Below the pieces are notes generated by a model that saw nothing but the letters and a program-made list of their open reading frames with translations, was not told the origin of the DNA and ran no database searches. From Steroidobacteraceae bacterium (GTDB taxonomy: Bacteria > Pseudomonadota > Gammaproteobacteria > Steroidobacterales > Steroidobacteraceae), in assembly GCA_025927665.1 (NCBI GenBank), contig JAICKZ010000199.1:1-6107 (forward strand): a stretch of 6,107 bases of DNA, read 5' to 3'. The translations under genes and the position numbers were made by a program. Shown piece after piece: positions 5,857 through 6,107 of this stretch. Numbering within the stretch: position 1 is the stretch's first letter; every line of letters starts with the position of its first letter.

Positions 5857-6107
5857 ATGGCCGCTGAACTGCATCAATCCAATTTACGTCGTACGATGAT
5901 CGTCAAGATCATCCGTGAGGCGGTGGTGCACAAGCAAGAAGAGTTGGTAGAACTGCTGAAAAAGCGGGGTATTGAAGCAACTCAATCCAGTGTCAGTCGT
6001 GATCTTCGTGAGTTGCGGGTTGCCAAAGCCGGTGATCGCTACATCGTGCCGGAGGGCGCGGCGAGCAGTGTTGATCCATTTCATTCGGTCAGTCGTTTTG
6101 TCACCAA
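5857..6107 (+). CDS. argR: Arginine repressor ArgR, N-terminal DNA-binding domain (cut by window edge)
   Basis: The 83 complete codons in the window give the ArgR winged helix-turn-helix domain: KQEELVELLKKRGIEATQ at 26-43, then the recognition segment SSVSRDLRELRVAK at 44-57, and the wing RYIVPEG at 61-67. ArgR proteins are about 150-160 residues and form arginine-dependent hexamers; the oligomerisation and arginine-binding domain lies beyond the right edge. The protein represses arginine biosynthesis, and often its own gene, when arginine is plentiful. An in-frame TGA at 5812-5814 and the absence of any other ATG, GTG or TTG in frame before 5857 fix the start, although no clear Shine-Dalgarno precedes it. 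The ARG-box-like sites at 5764-5802 fit autoregulation. Frame is intact as far as it goes. Confidence 0.92.
   Translation, partial: MAAELHQSNLRRTMIVKIIREAVVHKQEELVELLKKRGIEATQSSVSRDLRELRVAKAGDRYIVPEGAASSVDPFHSVSRFVT

Overview
The window looks like the chromosome of a gammaproteobacterium of moderate GC (high 40s by eye, not computed). Two things suggest this: an ArgR-type repressor preceded by ARG-box-like operators, and a sigma factor / FecR / TonB-dependent receptor cassette of a type I associate with Xanthomonadales-like and related groups. The taxonomic placement is inference. I see no insertion sequence, phage gene, CRISPR array, tRNA or rRNA.

Layout. The left edge (1-37, minus strand) carries the first 12 codons of what is probably upp, uracil phosphoribosyltransferase. 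A 254-bp intergenic stretch (38-291) follows, with two substantial inverted repeats. One places its 3' arm directly against the upp start codon and overlaps its Shine-Dalgarno; the other is a free-standing three-step hairpin. Next, at 292-1317 on the minus strand, is a two-domain VOC (glyoxalase/bleomycin-resistance fold) protein with an extraordinary C-terminal tail of about 80 residues, nearly half of them lysine. A 366-bp divergent intergenic region (1318-1683) separates it from the plus-strand cassette.

The core (1684-5573) is a compact three-gene cell-surface signalling cassette: an ECF-type sigma factor, a one-TM FecR-family regulator whose start overlaps the sigma stop (ATGA), and, 18 bp further on, a TonB-dependent outer-membrane transducer with an N-terminal STN signalling domain. 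By analogy with FecI/FecR/FecA, ligand binding at the receptor would be passed through the STN domain to periplasmic FecR, and across the inner membrane to release or activate the sigma factor. The ligand cannot be told from the sequence: there is no adjacent substrate enzyme and no convincing Fur box.

The right end (5574-6107) has a 283-bp non-coding stretch with a TTGACA -35 element, a dyad matching the ArgR operator with a second partial copy exactly 21 bp downstream, a perfect 20-bp palindrome plus T-tract (intrinsic terminator), and then the DNA-binding domain of argR, cut off by the window edge. The operator suggests ArgR autoregulation or control of an arginine operon continuing beyond the window.

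Nothing here is clearly a new system. The best candidates for a second look are the lysine-tailed VOC protein, the structured upp leader, and the terminator lying between the ARG boxes and argR.
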